Positions 15,161 through 23,617 of a stretch of 34,880 bases of DNA are shown here, in pieces; within the stretch, counting starts at the first letter, position 1; the number at the start of each line of letters is the position of its first letter. The DNA comes from 2-02-FULL-48-14 sp964356195. Lineage in GTDB: Bacteria; Patescibacteriota; Gracilibacteria; UBA1369; 2-02-FULL-48-14. The notes beneath the pieces were generated by a model. That model was not told the DNA's origin, made no database searches, and was given only the letters and a program-made list of their open reading frames with translations. The stretch spans positions 1 to 34,880 of the forward strand of contig CAYHGP010000012.1 in NCBI GenBank assembly GCA_964356195.1. The letters run 5' to 3'. A program made the position numbers and the translations under genes.

Positions 15161-16038
15161 GTAAAACTTTAAAAGTTTTGGAGAAGCTTAGCGATTTAGA
15201 CACCGGGTCTAAATGCAACTGGTGCCCCGGCTGTGGTGATTTCGGAATTCTTGTCGCCTTGAAACAGGCTTTGTTTGAACTCAAGCTCGACCCTGAAGAA
15301 ACGATGATTGTTTCCGGAATCGGGTGTGGATCGCAAGCTCCGCATTTAATTAAAACTTATGGATTTCATTCCATTCACGGACGCGCTTTGCCCGTGGCCA
15401 CCGGGATGAAAATTGCGAATCATAAAATGAATATCATCGTAATGGGTGGAGATGGAGACGGGTATGGAATTGGTATGGCGCATTTGGTTCACACGTCCCG
15501 ACGTAACTTCAACATCACTTATATTGTTCAAAATAATCAGGTTTATGGGCTCACGAAGGGACAAACTTCCCCCACCAGCGACCACGGTTTTAAAACCAAA
15601 AGCACGCCGGAAGGAGTGATTGAAATGGCGGCTCGACCTCTGGGAATTGCGCTGGCTTCCGGCGCTACTTTTTTGGCTCGCGGGTACGCCGGCGACATCA
15701 TGCATCTCAAAGGCCTCATCATGAAGGGTATTCAACACAGAGGTTTTTCTTTGATTGATGTGCTGCAACCTTGTGTGACTTTCAACAAAGTGAATACCTA
15801 CCAATGGTATCAGGAACGTATCCATAAATTGGAAACGGAGCCCGATTACGACGTTACGAATCGAGCCATGGCTTTTCAAAAGGCTGAAGAGTGGGGCGAT
15901 AAAATAAATGTTGGTGTGTACTACAAAGAAGACCGCTCGACATACGAAGACGAACTCCCTATGATTGCGGAGAAACCGCTGGTGGAACACGACATTAGCA
16001 ATGTGGACATCAGCGCTGAAATGCAATTTTATATGTAG
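15157..16038 (+). CDS. 2-oxoacid:ferredoxin oxidoreductase, beta subunit
   Basis: A 293-residue KorB-type subunit that binds thiamine diphosphate and one 4Fe-4S cluster. Seen here: NWCPGCGDFGIL (two cluster Cys near residues 23 and 26), GIGCGSQAPHL (another Cys), HGRALPVATGMK, and the TPP-Mg motif GGDGDGYGIGMAH with the ligand Asn in VQNNQVYGLT; a further Cys lies in LQPCVTFN. It is complete and follows the alpha subunit by a 4-base overlap. A 28-base spacer separates it from the 2Fe-2S ferredoxin gene. Confidence 0.95.
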   Translation: MSKTLKVLEKLSDLDTGSKCNWCPGCGDFGILVALKQALFELKLDPEETMIVSGIGCGSQAPHLIKTYGFHSIHGRALPVATGMKIANHKMNIIVMGGDGDGYGIGMAHLVHTSRRNFNITYIVQNNQVYGLTKGQTSPTSDHGFKTKSTPEGVIEMAARPLGIALASGATFLARGYAGDIMHLKGLIMKGIQHRGFSLIDVLQPCVTFNKVNTYQWYQERIHKLETEPDYDVTNRAMAFQKAEEWGDKINVGVYYKEDRSTYEDELPMIAEKPLVEHDISNVDISAEMQFYM

Positions 16039-16066
16039 AGTGCGAAGCGCCCCTTACCCCCTTTTT

Positions 16067-16351
16067 ATGCCTACCGTTAAAAATACTTCAACCGGGGTCA
16101 CCGCCCAATGTGAGGTCGGGGCCTCGTTCAAAGACGTGGCACAGAGCCAAGGACTTGATATTCCCTTTGGATGTGAGAGTGGAATTTGCTCCACTTGTTT
16201 GATTCATATCAAAAGCGGTGCCGAAAATTTAGGGCCCAAAACAGAACAAGAAGAATTCACTCTTGAAGCTCGCGGTACGGATGCGACCGATATGACCACT
16301 CGTCTGGGCTGCCAATGCAAAGTGAATGGCGACGTGGAGTTTGAGCAGTAA
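16067..16351 (+). CDS. 2Fe-2S plant-type ferredoxin
   Basis: A 94-residue ferredoxin with the beta-grasp 2Fe-2S pattern: Cys36, Cys41, Cys44 (GCESGICSTC, C-x4-C-x2-C) and Cys82 (GCQC). It is last in the serine/2-oxoacid operon and is the likely electron acceptor or carrier for the oxidoreductase. The frame is open upstream to 15965 inside the beta-subunit gene, but the ATG at 16067 gives the expected family length. It ends directly against the convergent lipoprotein gene; the two stop codons are adjacent. Confidence 0.92.
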   Translation: MPTVKNTSTGVTAQCEVGASFKDVAQSQGLDIPFGCESGICSTCLIHIKSGAENLGPKTEQEEFTLEARGTDATDMTTRLGCQCKVNGDVEFEQ

Positions 16352-16561
16352 TTATTGCTGAAGCTCGTTTTTGGGCACACACAGAAAAAAGAAATCTGTC
16401 GTCCCATCGTCGTAAATATCCTCTTGTTCCGACCACACCCCTCCTTGTTCCTCACACAAGGTTTTCTCAGTATCCTCTGGAATTGCTTGAACTGGCTTAG
16501 CCGATGGTGAACAGGCGAGCAAAAATGTGGAGAGCAAGCATGGTAGAAGAAAAGTTTTCAT
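16352..16561 (-). CDS. Small lipoprotein
   Basis: A 69-residue protein with a classic lipoprotein signal: MKTFLLPCLLSTFLLAC gives lipobox LLAC with the modified cysteine at residue 17. The mature part is short, acidic and has two more Cys (TLCEEQGGVW and FFLCVPKN) that could form a disulfide. The family is unknown. Its reading frame ends next to the ferredoxin stop, and the glycan nucleotidyltransferase gene lies just upstream on the same strand, five bases away, so the two may be co-transcribed. Confidence 0.75.
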   Translation of the reverse strand: MKTFLLPCLLSTFLLACSPSAKPVQAIPEDTEKTLCEEQGGVWSEQEDIYDDGTTDFFFLCVPKNELQQ

Positions 16562-16566
16562 GAGAC

Positions 16567-17856
16567 TTAGTTGATATTTTTCTTCATTTTTTCTCGTGAC
16601 TTGGAGTCGAGAGAGGCTTTGTTTTTTGTGATTTTTAGCTCGGTTTTTCCGCTCACAAAACTACCTTCCGCAATGTCTTCTACGACGGTAAGGCCGGAGG
16701 TGATCATGGTGTTGGAACCGATGCGGATGCCGGGCATGATGCTGGTGTTGACGCCTACGCGGATGTGATCGCCGAAGATGGGACCGAGTTTATTGCGGCC
16801 GGAGTTTTCGCCGGCGCTGGAGATTTCTTTTTCGTCGAGGCGGAGGTTCGCACAAATGGCACCGGCACCAAAACTCACGTCGTTGCCCATCACGGTATCG
16901 CCGATGTAGTTGGAATGGAACCAGCAGTCGTCGCCCACGAACGAACGGGCAACTTCAGTGTTGTAGCCCACCACACAGCGGTCGCCCAGCATTGATTCAC
17001 GCACTAAGGCGTTGTTTCCAATGACGCAGTTTTTTCCGATGTAAGCAGGCCCTTGCACCGTGGCGTGTTCAAAGATTTTCACGCCCTCTTCAATCACCAC
17101 GTTGTCTCCCACCACGGCTGTTTTTGCGATTTGTGCCGAAGGGTGAATTCGTGAACCCATGACTTTAAAAGAGAATTGCATGAGGTCGAGGATGTGCCAA
17201 GGATGCTTTACGGGCTGCCACAAACCATCGTAAGGCACGGCTTCGAAATTCTGTGTTTTCATGAGGGTTTGCAGCGCCAGTTCGTAACGATCATCTTTTT
17301 TGCTCTTGGATTTTTCTAGAATTTCAAAAAGAGCTTCCGGCTTCTTAAACAGGTGCAGGACAATGTTCACCCACTTCGAAGGTTCCTTCCCCGCTCCCGG
17401 CTTTTCCACAATGTCTATGATGCGATTCGCTTTCATCTTGAGGTAGCCGCCCGGAAAATACTCCTTTACCTCAAAAGCCAAAAGATAAGCATCTGATTTG
17501 GATTTGCTCGCCTTCAGCATTTTCTCAAAAGCGCTTTGAGCGAGAACATCGTTGCTACTGAAGATGAGAAGCTCGTCGGTTTTTTTGATTTCTTTTCGGA
17601 CCGTGAGTACCGCTCCGGCCATTCCCTCCTCAATATTTTTCTGCTCCAAAACAAGCGCCTTGTAGGGTTTGGCGAGTTCCTTGAGTTGCTTTAAGTTGTG
17701 CGCTCCCCCCACCACAATAATGTCCTTAAGTCCCACACGCACCAGTGTATCCAGTTGGTGTTCAAGCAGCGTGCGGCCTGCGAATTTGAGGAAATTTTTA
17801 TCCTCAACAGGTTTGACTCGTTTGCTGCGCCCGGCTGCTAGAAGGAGGACTTTCAT
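16567..17856 (-). CDS. GlmU-like sugar-1-phosphate nucleotidylyltransferase with left-handed beta-helix
   Basis: A 429-residue bifunctional-looking enzyme making NDP-sugars for cell envelope or glycans. The N-terminal Rossmann-like domain begins LLLAAGRSKRVKPVEDKNFLKF; the usual G-x-G-T-R is altered to GRSKR but the downstream catalytic Lys region is kept. From about residue 240 hexapeptide repeats form a left-handed beta-helix (IHPSAQIAKTAVVGDNV, IGKNCVIGNN, VGDDCWFHSNYIGD). The stretch GAGAICANLRLDEK followed by GRNKLGPIFGDHIRVGVN resembles archaeal GlmU-like enzymes more than E. coli GlmU. A divergent promoter, TTGCCT-N18-TATAAT (17903-17874), would give a leader of only about 11 nt. Confidence 0.88.
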   Translation of the reverse strand: MKVLLLAAGRSKRVKPVEDKNFLKFAGRTLLEHQLDTLVRVGLKDIIVVGGAHNLKQLKELAKPYKALVLEQKNIEEGMAGAVLTVRKEIKKTDELLIFSSNDVLAQSAFEKMLKASKSKSDAYLLAFEVKEYFPGGYLKMKANRIIDIVEKPGAGKEPSKWVNIVLHLFKKPEALFEILEKSKSKKDDRYELALQTLMKTQNFEAVPYDGLWQPVKHPWHILDLMQFSFKVMGSRIHPSAQIAKTAVVGDNVVIEEGVKIFEHATVQGPAYIGKNCVIGNNALVRESMLGDRCVVGYNTEVARSFVGDDCWFHSNYIGDTVMGNDVSFGAGAICANLRLDEKEISSAGENSGRNKLGPIFGDHIRVGVNTSIMPGIRIGSNTMITSGLTVVEDIAEGSFVSGKTELKITKNKASLDSKSREKMKKNIN

Positions 17857-17873
17857 AGGTTGGAAGTATGGCT

Positions 17874-17903
17874 ATTATACCTGGAGGACTTGTCCAAAGG
17901 CAA
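17874..17903 (-). promoter_or_regulatory. Promoter of the GlmU-like gene
   Basis: Minus-strand TTGCCT (17903-17898), 18 bases, perfect TATAAT (17879-17874). It overlaps the oppositely directed promoter of the cysteine-rich array, so the two may compete. Confidence 0.5.
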
Positions 17904-17918
17904 CGGGCACTCTAAACT
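17890..17918 (+). promoter_or_regulatory. Promoter of the first cysteine-rich block
   Basis: TTGTCC (17890-17895), 17 bases, TAAACT (17913-17918). The predicted start near 17925 is only about four bases before the ATG at 17929, so the mRNA may be leaderless. Confidence 0.45.
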
Positions 17919-17928
17919 TAGACTTATT

Positions 17929-19485
17929 ATGACTCAAAGCTGCCGACAGTGCCGGAACTCCTTCGACATCACCGAGGATGATCTCGCGTTTTATGGACGT
18001 ATTGCCGTTCCACCGCCTACTTTTTGTCCTTCGTGTCGTTTACAGCGCCGTTTGAGTTTTCGAAATGAGCGGAATTTACATAAAAGAACCTGCAGTTTAT
18101 GTCAAAAAATCATTATTTCTTTTTACGCTGCAGGCACTCCTTTCCCCGTTTACTGCAACGACTGTTGGTGGTCGGATAAGTTGGATCCCTCACGCTATGG
18201 GCAAGATTTTGATTTTTCACGACCTTTCTTTGAACAATTTAAGGAGCTGATAAATAAAGTTCCAAAATCTGCCGTCCTCCAACTCAACAATGAAAATTCC
18301 GAGTATAATTCTTTGTTGGCGTTCAGCAAAAATACTTATATGTCTCCCGGCTCTTACTATATGGAAGATTGTCTGTATTCGAGAAAAAGTCAGTACTGCA
18401 AGGACTGTATGATTGGAAATTTTTTGGACCACTGTGAGTTGGTGGCGTGGAGTACGAATTGCCGGAATTGTTACCGCTCGCATCATCTTATAAATTGTCG
18501 GAATTGTTCAAGTTCTTCTTATTTGGCTGACTGCATAAACTGTGAAAATTGCTTCATGTGCAGCGGAGTTACCAATAAGAAATTCTGCTTTAAAAATGAG
18601 CAGTTGAGTGAAGAAGCTTATCGACAGAAACTTGAGGAATATAAGACTAAAAATCCAAAGGAAGTATGGGAAGAATTTGAGGCCTTTAATGTGACCATTC
18701 CGAAGCGATATCAAAATCAACTCAGCTGTGAAAATTCTTCGGGGGACTATATTTACAACTCACGAAATGCCACCGAGGCTTATGACTGTTTCGATATTGA
18801 AGATTCGAAGTATTTGGTTGAGTGCGTGAAAGTGAAAAACTCCATGGATCTTTCCATGCACGATAAAGATATCGAACTTTGTTATGAACTTTGCTCGGGC
18901 GGGGAAAATAATTTTAATTTGAAATTCAGTTATTGTAGTTGTGCTTCGCCCAATTCAGACTATCTTTTCTCATGTTTTTACCTCAGTGACAGCTTTGGCT
19001 GTGATGGATTTCACGGTCGTCAAAAAAACTTCATTCTTAATAAAAAGTATGAAGAGAGTGAATATGAGTTGTTGAAGAAAAGAATCGTTGAGCATATGAC
19101 CAAGACCGGAGAGTGGGGAGAATTTTTCCCGGCTACTCTTTCAACATTTCCCTACAATGAAAGTGTTGCTTCTGACTATTTCCCTTTGAGCCGTGAAGAA
19201 CTTGTGAAAACGGTGGGCGAGGTGCCGAGTACTTTAAGATGCGAATCTTGCATGAAAAACTACAAAATCATCCCGCAAGAAGCCGCTTTGGCTGAGAAAA
19301 TTGGTATTCCTCCTTCTAGTGAATGCTCCGACTGCCGATTCACCGAGCTTTTTCGTTGGAAGAATCCGCGAAAATTGTGGCCTCGCCACTGTGCCAAGTG
19401 CCAAACCCCTATCCAAACCACTTACTCGCCCGAAAGTCCGGAAATCGTGTATTGTGAGGTGTGTTACCTAAATACTGTTTACTGA
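17929..19485 (+). CDS. Cysteine-rich double zinc-ribbon protein, paralogue 1
   Basis: A 518-residue protein of unknown function with about 38 Cys. The N-terminal module has Cys5/8, 33/36, 55/58 and 76/79, all CxxC pairs, then DFSRPFFEQF near residue 95. The core carries CxxC pairs on a 12-residue period (about 155-225, for example NCRNC). A C-terminal module repeats the N-terminal one with the same spacing (CESC, CSDC, CAKC, CEVC). It is the only paralogue keeping all four predicted zinc sites. No signal peptide or membrane span is present, so it is probably cytoplasmic. The frame extends upstream to 17860, but homology starts at the ATG at 17929 and a promoter ends just before it. Confidence 0.88.
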   Translation: MTQSCRQCRNSFDITEDDLAFYGRIAVPPPTFCPSCRLQRRLSFRNERNLHKRTCSLCQKIIISFYAAGTPFPVYCNDCWWSDKLDPSRYGQDFDFSRPFFEQFKELINKVPKSAVLQLNNENSEYNSLLAFSKNTYMSPGSYYMEDCLYSRKSQYCKDCMIGNFLDHCELVAWSTNCRNCYRSHHLINCRNCSSSSYLADCINCENCFMCSGVTNKKFCFKNEQLSEEAYRQKLEEYKTKNPKEVWEEFEAFNVTIPKRYQNQLSCENSSGDYIYNSRNATEAYDCFDIEDSKYLVECVKVKNSMDLSMHDKDIELCYELCSGGENNFNLKFSYCSCASPNSDYLFSCFYLSDSFGCDGFHGRQKNFILNKKYEESEYELLKKRIVEHMTKTGEWGEFFPATLSTFPYNESVASDYFPLSREELVKTVGEVPSTLRCESCMKNYKIIPQEAALAEKIGIPPSSECSDCRFTELFRWKNPRKLWPRHCAKCQTPIQTTYSPESPEIVYCEVCYLNTVY

Positions 19486-21104
19486 TGGCCCATTGTCTTC
19501 AATGCCAAGCACCGTTTGAGATTAGTGAGAAGGAAAGAACTTTTATTGATGAGGTCAGCCCGATTGTGACCGGGAAAAAGTATTTGTTGCCAAATCCTAA
19601 GCTGTGTCCACCCTGTCGTCGTCAAAGGCGCTGTGCGTTTCGCAATGACCGCAAGTTGTATAAGCGCAGCTGTGATAAAACAGGCAAAACCATCGTTTCT
19701 ATCCATCATCCAGAGAAGCCCTTCCCTGTTTACTCTCAAGAAGTGTTTTGGAGCGATGAACACGACCCCGCTGCCTATGGTCTGGATTTTGATTTTTCTC
19801 GGCCCTTCTTTGAACAATTTGCCGACTTGCAAAAGGTGACCCCACGTGTGGCTTCCTCCGTGGTGAATTCTGAAAATTGTGAGTTCACCGCCTTTACCCT
19901 TCAATGTAGAAACTGCTACCTCTCTTCACGACTCGCCGACAACGAAGATATTTATTATACCTACTTGGCACTGAAAAGTACTCGCTGTTTCGACTGCTAT
20001 AATGTGGCTACTTGCGAGTTGAACTACCAGTGTGTAGACAATAGACAGAGTTACCATTGTTTCTTTACGGAGCGCTGCCGGGGTTCGCATGACTTGATGT
20101 TTTGCTCAGATATGTCCGGCTCCAACGACTGTTTTGGATGCGTCGGGCTCGTGCAAAAACAGTTTCATTTTTTCAACGAGAAACTGAGCAAAGAAGACTA
20201 TGAGAAGCGTGTAAAAGAATGGTGGGACGGCTCCCAAGAAAGTGTAGACCACTGTTTAAAGTCTTTCCGTGAACATCAAAAGAAATTTCCGGTTCGCGCT
20301 GTGAATGTTTTCAATTCCGAAAATGTATTTGGAACTTATGTTTTTGAAAGCCGCAATATCTACGCTTCTTTTGACATCGTGAACTGTGAAGATGCCATGC
20401 ACTGCACTCAGTCCGAATGCTCGAAAGACATCATGGATACCGACATGGCTTACTACGGAGAAAGGGCCTATGAGCAAATTTCCGTGGGACGTAGCATGAA
20501 TACTTTGTTCGGCTGCACGGCTATGAATGGGAACAGTGATTTACTCTATTTTTTCGAGGCTTTTAACAGTTCTCAGAACTGTTTCGGGTGCATTGGGATC
20601 AAGAAAAAACAGTATTGTATTTTGAATAAACAATATACCAAGGAAGAGTATGAAGAACTTTTACCGCGGATTATTGCGCACATGGAAAAAACCTGCGAAT
20701 GGGGTGAGTTTTTCCCTCTTTCCATCTCTTCATTTGGCTACAATGAAACGGTGGCGATGAGCTTATTCCCCTTGAGTAAAGAGGAAGTGTTGCAGCGTGG
20801 ATGGAATTGGTACGATGAACCCGAAGAAAAAATCCTGGCTGCGGAAGGAGAAAATATTGTCACGTGTGAAGTGATCGGCCGACCTTTTAAAATTGTTCCG
20901 CAAGAGAAGAAGTTCTACGAGGAAATGAATTTGCCGTGGCCCCGGAAACATCCCGATGTTCGTCATAAAGAACGTTTGGCACTGCGCAACCCGTACCGTC
21001 TTCGGGAAGATCGCTGTAAAAAATGCAGCGTGGCCTTGATGACCGACCAGAGTCCCGATAAAATTATTTATTGTGAAGCCTGTTATTTAGCCGAAATCTA
21101 CTAA
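19485..21104 (+). CDS. Cysteine-rich double zinc-ribbon protein, paralogue 2
   Basis: A 539-residue relative of its neighbours; function unknown. The N-terminal module keeps its first zinc site (CLQC...CPPC, with an insertion of a few residues between them) but the second is lost (CDKT and YSQE). In the C-terminal module the first site is lost (CEVI, KHPD) and the second kept (CKKC...CEAC). The core again has clustered Cys pairs (about residues 140-220) and FGCVGL/FGCIGI stretches ahead of FFNEKLSKEDY and ILNKQYTKEEY. I take the ATG at 19485, which overlaps the previous stop as TGATG; the frame upstream (to 19461) lies inside the preceding gene. Confidence 0.87.
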   Translation: MAHCLQCQAPFEISEKERTFIDEVSPIVTGKKYLLPNPKLCPPCRRQRRCAFRNDRKLYKRSCDKTGKTIVSIHHPEKPFPVYSQEVFWSDEHDPAAYGLDFDFSRPFFEQFADLQKVTPRVASSVVNSENCEFTAFTLQCRNCYLSSRLADNEDIYYTYLALKSTRCFDCYNVATCELNYQCVDNRQSYHCFFTERCRGSHDLMFCSDMSGSNDCFGCVGLVQKQFHFFNEKLSKEDYEKRVKEWWDGSQESVDHCLKSFREHQKKFPVRAVNVFNSENVFGTYVFESRNIYASFDIVNCEDAMHCTQSECSKDIMDTDMAYYGERAYEQISVGRSMNTLFGCTAMNGNSDLLYFFEAFNSSQNCFGCIGIKKKQYCILNKQYTKEEYEELLPRIIAHMEKTCEWGEFFPLSISSFGYNETVAMSLFPLSKEEVLQRGWNWYDEPEEKILAAEGENIVTCEVIGRPFKIVPQEKKFYEEMNLPWPRKHPDVRHKERLALRNPYRLREDRCKKCSVALMTDQSPDKIIYCEACYLAEIY

Positions 21105-22753
21105 TGACCGACCTTCAGCTCAAATGCAGAGTCACCGGAAAACCCTTCGTGGTGAACGAGTGGGAACAAGAATTTTTGAAGAAATTTGACGCCCCTTTGC
21201 CTGCCTTGTGCCCCGAGCAAAGACATCGACGACGTTTGGCCCATCGCAATGAGCGGCGCATTTATAAAAGGAATTGTTCCTTGACCGGAGAGCCCATTAT
21301 TTCCATTTTTTCTCCTGATAAAGAGCTGGTTGTGTACTCCCAAGAAGCCTGGCATGGCGACCAATGGGACGGCCGTGACTATGGGAAAGACTATGACTTT
21401 TCCCGGCCTTTTTTTGAACAGTTTTTAGAACTTCAAAGGCGAGTTCCCCATATGGCGTTGCTCAATGTGAACGGTGAGAATAGTGAGTACTGCAACATCA
21501 CCGCTGGTAATAAAAATTGCTATCTTGTTTTTGGCGGAGACTTTTGTGAAGATTCTTTTTACTCGGTGTTTAGTATGCGGTGTCGAGATGTCTCCGATGT
21601 CTACTGGGTGAATAGTTCCGAGCTTGTTTATGACACTGTTGATTCCGAAAATTGTTACAACGTGAAATACTGCCAAAGGGCTTATGGATGCCGTGATAGC
21701 AGCTTTTTGTTTGAATGTAGAAACTGTGAAAACTCTGTTGCTTGCGTTGGTCTGATCGGCAAAAAATACCATATTTTCAATAAGCCTTACTCCCCCGAAG
21801 AATATAAAGAAAAATTAAAATCTTTCAGGCTCGATACCTGGAGCGGTGTGCAAACCATGAAACGCGAGTTCGCTCAATTTAAACTTCAGTTCCCTCACCG
21901 TTATGCTCAAATATTAAATAGCGAAAATGTTACCGGTGACGATATTTCGGGTGCTAAGAATGCACTGAACTGTTTTGGAATTAACGGACCGGCTGAAGAT
22001 ATCAAAGATATATTTTTGGGAGTATGGGGGCTTCGTGATGCTGCAAGTTGCGACCATGTGGGCCACAAAGCGGAACTCTATTATGAAATGCTGGGCTCCA
22101 TTGAAGGCACCCATTGTGCTTTTTCTTCCTTTTCTTGGAGCGCTCAAGATACATTTTATTGCCACATGGTTCAGAACTCCCACGACTTATTTGGGTGTAG
22201 CAACCTCAAGAGAAATGAGTACTGCATTTTAAACAAACAGTATTCGAAGGAGGAATACTTCGCGCTCCGTGAGCGCGTGGTTGAGCATATGAAATCCACC
22301 GGTGAATGGGGTGAGTTTTTCCCCATAGAGCATTCTCTTTTTGCCTACAACGAGACGGTGGCAAACGACTATTTCCCGCAAACGAAAGATGAAACTCTTG
22401 GCCAAGGATTAAAGTGGCTCGATGAAGAACTTCGTGAAATCCGTCCGAATTCAGTTCCGGATTCTATTCACGATGTAAAGGACGATGCCCTCACTCTTAC
22501 TCTCGTGTGTGAACGCACAGGTCGTCCTTATAAAATTATTCCGAGTGAATTAAAGTTTTACAAAAAAATGGAAATTCCTCTCCCTCACTTTGCGCCGGAG
22601 ACTCGAAATGAAATCCGCATTGCCTCCCGCAATCCTATTCAAATGTGGGACCGCAAATGTTCGAAATGTAACAAAGTGATTCAAAGTAGTTACTCACCGC
22701 AACGCCCCGAGCTGGTTTACTGCGAAGCGTGCTACTTGAAGGAGATTTACTGA
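21104..22753 (+). CDS. Cysteine-rich double zinc-ribbon protein, paralogue 3
   Basis: A 549-residue member. Three of four predicted zinc sites are broken (N-terminal CRVT/CPEQ and CSLT/SQEA; C-terminal CERT/APET); only the last (CSKC...CEAC) remains. Despite this the scaffold residues are intact: LAHRNERRIYKRNC, DFSRPFFEQF, GEWGEFFP, YNETVANDYFP and RNPIQMWDRKC. The core keeps Cys near each repeat (SENCYNVKYC, ECRNCENSVACVGL). It begins TAATG with the previous stop and its last seven bases overlap the 3' end of the oppositely oriented TrmB-type gene. It ends the first block. Confidence 0.87.
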   Translation: MTDLQLKCRVTGKPFVVNEWEQEFLKKFDAPLPALCPEQRHRRRLAHRNERRIYKRNCSLTGEPIISIFSPDKELVVYSQEAWHGDQWDGRDYGKDYDFSRPFFEQFLELQRRVPHMALLNVNGENSEYCNITAGNKNCYLVFGGDFCEDSFYSVFSMRCRDVSDVYWVNSSELVYDTVDSENCYNVKYCQRAYGCRDSSFLFECRNCENSVACVGLIGKKYHIFNKPYSPEEYKEKLKSFRLDTWSGVQTMKREFAQFKLQFPHRYAQILNSENVTGDDISGAKNALNCFGINGPAEDIKDIFLGVWGLRDAASCDHVGHKAELYYEMLGSIEGTHCAFSSFSWSAQDTFYCHMVQNSHDLFGCSNLKRNEYCILNKQYSKEEYFALRERVVEHMKSTGEWGEFFPIEHSLFAYNETVANDYFPQTKDETLGQGLKWLDEELREIRPNSVPDSIHDVKDDALTLTLVCERTGRPYKIIPSELKFYKKMEIPLPHFAPETRNEIRIASRNPIQMWDRKCSKCNKVIQSSYSPQRPELVYCEACYLKEIY

Positions 22754-23505
22754 GCCACGAACGCCGTTGCACCGAGCCAGGCCAAGTTGAAGACGGCGCG
22801 TTCAGTACGCGTGTAGACGTCAGATTCAATCAAAATTCCAATGAGTTCATCGGGGTTGAGGGACATGATGGCGACCTTTTTGTCGTAGATGGAAATTTGA
22901 TTTTCGAACTTAAATTCTTTTGGATTTACGAAGAGAATTTCCACTAATTCTTCAGGGAATTTTTTGGGATAAAAACGGTGAATGAACTGGCGGGCCTCTT
23001 CGGTGGATGGTGAAAGAAGTCGAGTTTTTATACGACGTTTTACGAGTTTTTGGGTGTAGCCCGGAAGGTAATCAGGCAGAAGATTCCCCAGCGCTTCCAA
23101 GTTGGTGTAGCCCAAGACTTCCGACTTTGCCTCAAGAGTCTGCTCGAAAATGGTTTTAATGCCTTCAATGCCTTCGTAGGAACGAATGATGGGTTTGAAG
23201 GCGTGAATGTTGGTCACGGAAAGCAGCTCCGGGAGTAGTTTTTTTGCGCTTTCATACTTCTGCTCCATTTGGTTCACCAAAACTTGCGGTGGCTCCGCTA
23301 CAAAGAATTTCACGTTGCCTTTGAGGTTGGTGGTGATGAGTCCGCGCTTACGAAGACTTTCCAAAACATAGTAACAATTCACCCGAGGAACTTTGGCTTT
23401 TTGCGCGATGGTGCTGGCGAAAGATCCCCCCAACTCCAAGACCGTGAGGTAGACTTTTGATTCCTCTTCGGAGAGTCCAAAATCGAGGAGTTGCTGGCTG
23501 AGCAT
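22747..23505 (-). CDS. TrmB-family transcriptional regulator
   Basis: A 252-residue regulator. Residues 1-75 are the winged helix-turn-helix of the TrmB family (LLDFGLSEEESKVYLTVLEL, then KVPRVNCYYVLESLRKRGLI), and the rest is the TrmB-type effector part with YEGIEGIKTIFEQ and an EVLGYTN strand. Family members sense sugars or other small metabolites and are common in archaea. It lies between the two blocks of the cysteine-rich array on the opposite strand, overlapping the first block's last gene by seven bases and sharing a 112-base divergent region with the second block, which makes it a candidate regulator of that block. Confidence 0.88.
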   Translation of the reverse strand: MLSQQLLDFGLSEEESKVYLTVLELGGSFASTIAQKAKVPRVNCYYVLESLRKRGLITTNLKGNVKFFVAEPPQVLVNQMEQKYESAKKLLPELLSVTNIHAFKPIIRSYEGIEGIKTIFEQTLEAKSEVLGYTNLEALGNLLPDYLPGYTQKLVKRRIKTRLLSPSTEEARQFIHRFYPKKFPEELVEILFVNPKEFKFENQISIYDKKVAIMSLNPDELIGILIESDVYTRTERAVFNLAWLGATAFVAQ

Positions 23506-23510
23506 GATTG

Positions 23511-23586
23511 TTGTAAAAAAGTTTCTACAGCTAATATAATCTGTTGTTGGATGGTTTACAAGGTTTTATTGTGAAGAAATTTACAA
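23511..23586. repeat. Three TTTACAA heptamers in the trmB/array intergenic region
   Basis: TTGTAAA (23511-23517), TTTACAA (23555-23561) and TTTACAA (23580-23586). The second overlaps the trmB -35 and the third lies just before the -10 of the second array block; the first, in reverse orientation, lies in the trmB leader. Possible operator half-sites. Confidence 0.4.
23533..23561 (-). promoter_or_regulatory. trmB promoter
   Basis: Minus-strand TTGTAA (23561-23556), 17 bases, TATATT (23538-23533). The predicted start near 23526 leaves about 21 nt before the ATG at 23505. Confidence 0.6.
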
Positions 23587-23594
23587 AATATGCT
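23566..23594 (+). promoter_or_regulatory. Possible promoter of the second cysteine-rich block
   Basis: TTATTG (23566-23571), 17 bases, TATGCT (23589-23594). The -35 is weak, leaving room for an activator; the leader would be about 17 nt. Confidence 0.35.
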
Positions 23595-23617
23595 AGAGTA
23601 GAGGCTAATCACATTTT

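Noticed and set aside
17860..17928. Upstream extension of the first cysteine-rich gene.
   Set aside because: Homology to the other paralogues begins at the ATG at 17929, and the extension covers a predicted promoter.
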